In this document: one piece after another, positions 61,132 through 64,000 of the stretch
Layout: each line of letters starts with the position of its first letter
How positions within the stretch are numbered: the stretch's first letter is position 1
Assembly: GCA_022836615.1 (NCBI GenBank)
Contig: MU405280.1
Location: forward strand, 62,001 to 126,000
Source of the DNA: Annulohypoxylon bovei var. microspora
Taxonomy: Eukaryota; Ascomycota; Sordariomycetes; Xylariales; Hypoxylaceae
Direction: 5' to 3'
Length of the DNA stretch: 64,000 nt
Position numbers and translations under genes: made by a program
Notes under the pieces: model-generated
The model's database searches: none
What the model was told of the DNA's origin: nothing
The model's input: the letters and a program-made list of their open reading frames with translations, nothing else

Positions 61132-61794
61132 TATGAAGATTTTAGTTGTGATCACGCGCGATGAGTTTAGTGTTATGAGGGTGATAAGGTGTAAGCTTGA
61201 TGGCTGATTAGGTAGGTATATCAAGATAACTAATAGTAAATCGAAACTAAAAGGGTAAGGGGTAAATCTCTTTTTATAGATTATATATTCTAGTCTAGGC
61301 ACCTAGGATTGTCAAGTGCCTGAAGCATTCTAACTAAAGCCTACCTAGGCATCACTTCGCAGATTCCTAAACAAACAAAAACCTTGGGGCATTTGTTAAA
61401 ATAAATTCTAATGATGCGAAAATTGTAAGAAGTTCGATAATAAAGATGGCCTATTCGTATGGTTTCTGTCTCTGACCTTCCTAGATCGGTTGGACCATGA
61501 TTGACTCTATTCAATAATCGTAAAGTTGTAATGACTTGTTAGATGGCAGTATTGGTGTGTGGAGGAAATGGAATCGGAGAACGAGCTGGAAAGGGTCTCA
61601 GCTTATCAAATTTAACAAAGTAGGAGAGGGAGGAGACGAGATAAGCGCTTACATAGCCAACTGGTACTTGTAGCTGGTGGCAATTCGATTGATATATAAT
61701 ATTATAAGTTTATACGTATTAGTCTGGAGACCCTAAAATTAGGCGAAGAAAGGAGCCCATTTAGTTACCATTGAAAATCAATTCAAATTAACTA
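61132..61794. other. Intergenic, BTB-like promoter and RAD4 3' flank
   Basis: AT-rich, no supported frame. CACCTAGG and CTACCTAGGC variants of the recurrent palindrome lie near 61300 and 61343. Confidence 0.55.
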
Positions 61795-64000
61795 CTAGTT
61801 ATCTGAATTCACGAAGTCTTCATCGTCATCGTCATCCTCCGAAGACACGGTTTGTCTCCTTCGAGTCCTTCTTCGCGTAGGTTGCTTCGGTTTAGCTTTT
61901 GGTTTTGGGGCTGCTTTTTTAGGAGCTGCCTTAGCTGGAACTTCCCGCTCAGGGGACAGCTCAGAAGATGCCTGAGTCTCCTTCTCTTTCCCAAAGTCTA
62001 CCTCGAAGGGATCATTTCCGTCGTCGGAATCGTCCTCTTCTTCATTAGCTACCGGGAAGAACCCTGAAGTTTGGCGAGGATTCTCCTTCGCGTCGGCCGC
62101 TTCCTCCTCTTCGTAACCCTCCGGCAAGAACCCACCAGCCATATCTTCATCCTTTTGGCGCATGGCCTCGAAGTCTTTGTCTATTCCAGTGTCGTGACCA
62201 AAGACTTCCACTGACTCATCTAGGTGTCCGTAATCTTGCTTAAACCTGTCTGCAATTCTTAAACCCATCAAGAACTTCCGCCACATGCCCAACACCTCTT
62301 TGCGCCGTTTCTCGTCTTCTTTCCTAGCTCGTTCTGCTTCGTCTTTTTCAAGCTCCTCCATCGCGCGTTCATAGTTTTCCTCTGCAATGACTACGCCCTG
62401 AATGACGGGGACGGCCATACGATGACCAAACTCGAAGCCGACCACAGCTTCCGCATAATCGATCTCGAGCCGTTTGCACACACGTACAACACCACGATAC
62501 GGGACGTGGACAGCACCTATGACTCAATTAGTTGAATGAACAAAAACCAATAGTGTCAAACTTACCCTCGGGGCACATATGCTCAACGAACATATCAATA
62601 TTCCTGTTTACTATATTAGCTTTAACCACGGATATGGTGAATCGAATATGAACATACCCATATTCGTTCTTCGGAATAATACCATTTTGAATAGGAGGAG
62701 GTATTATCCAACCCGTCTGCTCGATGCTGTATAATGGCTGCATCACCTTTCGGCCTGTTAATGCTTCGGCCTCGGCAATTTCTCTCCGTCTATTAGTCGT
62801 CGCGGCTCGGTATGGGGCATGTTTCAGTGGCTCAACCCCATCCATCGGAGCGCGTCCTTGCTTGTGCCATGTCTCTGCGCTCTTCACCGCCACTACGTCT
62901 TTTCGAAGATATACATCTTCCTCCTCAACCTTAGACGCTTTCCCCTTAATTCGAAACACTTTAACGGGTGTAGCATCAGGAAGTAGGGCCTCCTCTCGTT
63001 TGAGATGACGTTGTAGGACATACTCCTTCGAGGTCTTGTAGTATTGTAGTGTTTCTTCCCCTTCCTTGACCTCTTTCTTCTCTGGCTTTGCCGGTTTGAG
63101 ATCAGTCGAGTCCTCTTCTTCATCTACCTCTGTGATCGGACGTTTCCTGTCGCCCCTGATATATCCTCGCATGACCGATCTGAACCAATCGAATTGATCA
63201 TATCTCTTAACCTTGCCATGCTTGTTGTAAACCGGTACCTTCTCTTCGGCCATTCTGAAACCCTTCGTTTTACCAGGGAAAATATTCTTTTTAAGATAGC
63301 GTACCGTGACATCTTTGGCAGTACCATCTTGAGAGAAACCAATACAGTAAGCTATAACTTGTTTCGCTTTGTCAGCTTTACCTCCCCGAGGCTCCAAAGA
63401 TTCGACGAGATCTCTACTGTTAGCTACAATTGCCTTAACAATGGGATCCACCGGAAGAAATTTCTTCGTCACTGGTGATAAAACTTCGGCCCAATAATGG
63501 GGAAATTCAAGGTCCTTATCATACGCTTTCGATTCTGCTCGCTTTGGACGAATGGTGTCCGTAACATCAATTATCGATGAGTCGTTATCACTCACGTCTG
63601 TAAGAGGCTCTCCATACTCATCTGAATCATCTATGTCCATCTTTAAGGCATTCTTATCAGTCTTCTTTGCTCGACGGGTTGTTGGTTTTACGGAGCTTTT
63701 CTTTTTTCCGTTAGCTTTCTTTGATGTCGATTCGGTAGGTTTTTTGGAATCCGTTTGAACTTCCTGGGCATTATTTTCGACATCTGCTTCCTCGACCCTA
63801 CTCCACCCAAACCCAAGTGACTGGAGATTTGCTACCATGCGCGCTTCAAGTCCAAGGCCACGCAATAACGCCGTGAACAGTTGAGATCCAAGATCGCGAC
63901 TACCCGAGCACTCCTGGGCACGTTGTCTGAATTCTTCAAGATCGTTGATTCGTTCGCCAAAACGCTCCGGATCATGGTCTTCCGTTTCAAAGCTCGACCT
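61795..64000 (-). CDS. RAD4: RAD4/XPC-type nucleotide-excision repair protein (5' end beyond right edge)
   Basis: Three visible exons (64000-62658, 62603-62566, 62516-61795) stay in frame; the 5' part lies beyond the window. The first visible residues belong to the transglutaminase-like fold (SRDLGSQLFTALLRGLGLEARMV). A long lysine-rich acidic insert follows, then HYWAEVLSPVTKKFLPVDP. Beta-hairpin domains 1-3 run from about SKEYVLQRHLKREEALLPDA to FEFGHRMAVPVIQGVVIA, with IIPKNEYGNIDMFVEHMCPEG formed across the 38-nt middle exon. The C-terminus is highly charged with alternating acidic and basic stretches. Rad4, with Rad23, detects helix-distorting damage and recruits TFIIH. No truncation or missing core segment is seen in the part present. 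Confidence 0.92.

Overview
The window is nuclear DNA of a filamentous ascomycete (Pezizomycotina). The signs are many short introns (about 48-200 bp) with GTNNGT donors, CTAAC-type branch points and YAG acceptors; fungal-only families (a Zn2Cys6 factor with fungal transcription-factor domain, two cytochromes P450, a DUF3405 type II membrane protein, Bem1, a Yvc1-type channel); and long AT-rich intergenic spaces. A class such as Sordariomycetes is plausible but is inference. Exon joins were made by eye from splice signals. Every joined gene closes in frame, with one exception: the BTB-like locus near 60.9 kb has an in-frame stop.

Layout. 0-11.6 kb is a minus-strand block: a type II membrane protein cut by the left edge, a 378-bp MITE, a seven-exon Zn2Cys6 regulator, a four-helix membrane protein, a 525-aa P450 and two short orphan reading frames. 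12-26.5 kb is a plus-strand block of intact genes: AFG1-type mitochondrial ATPase, DUF3405 protein, secreted M28 aminopeptidase, phospholipase D-like protein and a mitochondrial-type membrane protein. VPS36 (minus) and THP3 (plus) diverge from a shared promoter at 28.8-29.8 kb. A 6.3-kb gene-free stretch leads to BEM1, followed by a CENP-B-type DNA-binding protein that lacks a transposase domain. A serine-rich cell-surface protein (minus) borders a second gene-poor stretch (46.2-51.1 kb) that carries a 274-bp MITE. The right end holds a Yvc1-type cation channel, a PhzF-family enzyme, a second P450, the interrupted BTB-like gene and the RAD4/XPC repair gene, which runs off the right edge.

Most genes are ordinary housekeeping functions: ESCRT-II sorting, mRNA processing, polarity, DNA repair, mitochondrial quality control and vacuolar calcium release. 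They do not form one pathway. The regulator/P450 stretch and the PhzF/P450 pair have a secondary-metabolism flavour, but no backbone synthase is present, so no cluster is called. The most distinctive signals are two TA-flanked MITEs with long perfect terminal inverted repeats, a strongly over-represented intergenic palindrome pair (TACCTAGGTA and AGGTACCT), the BTB gene with an internal TAG, and the CENP-B-like protein with a C-terminal zinc finger. I did not find a clearly new biological system.
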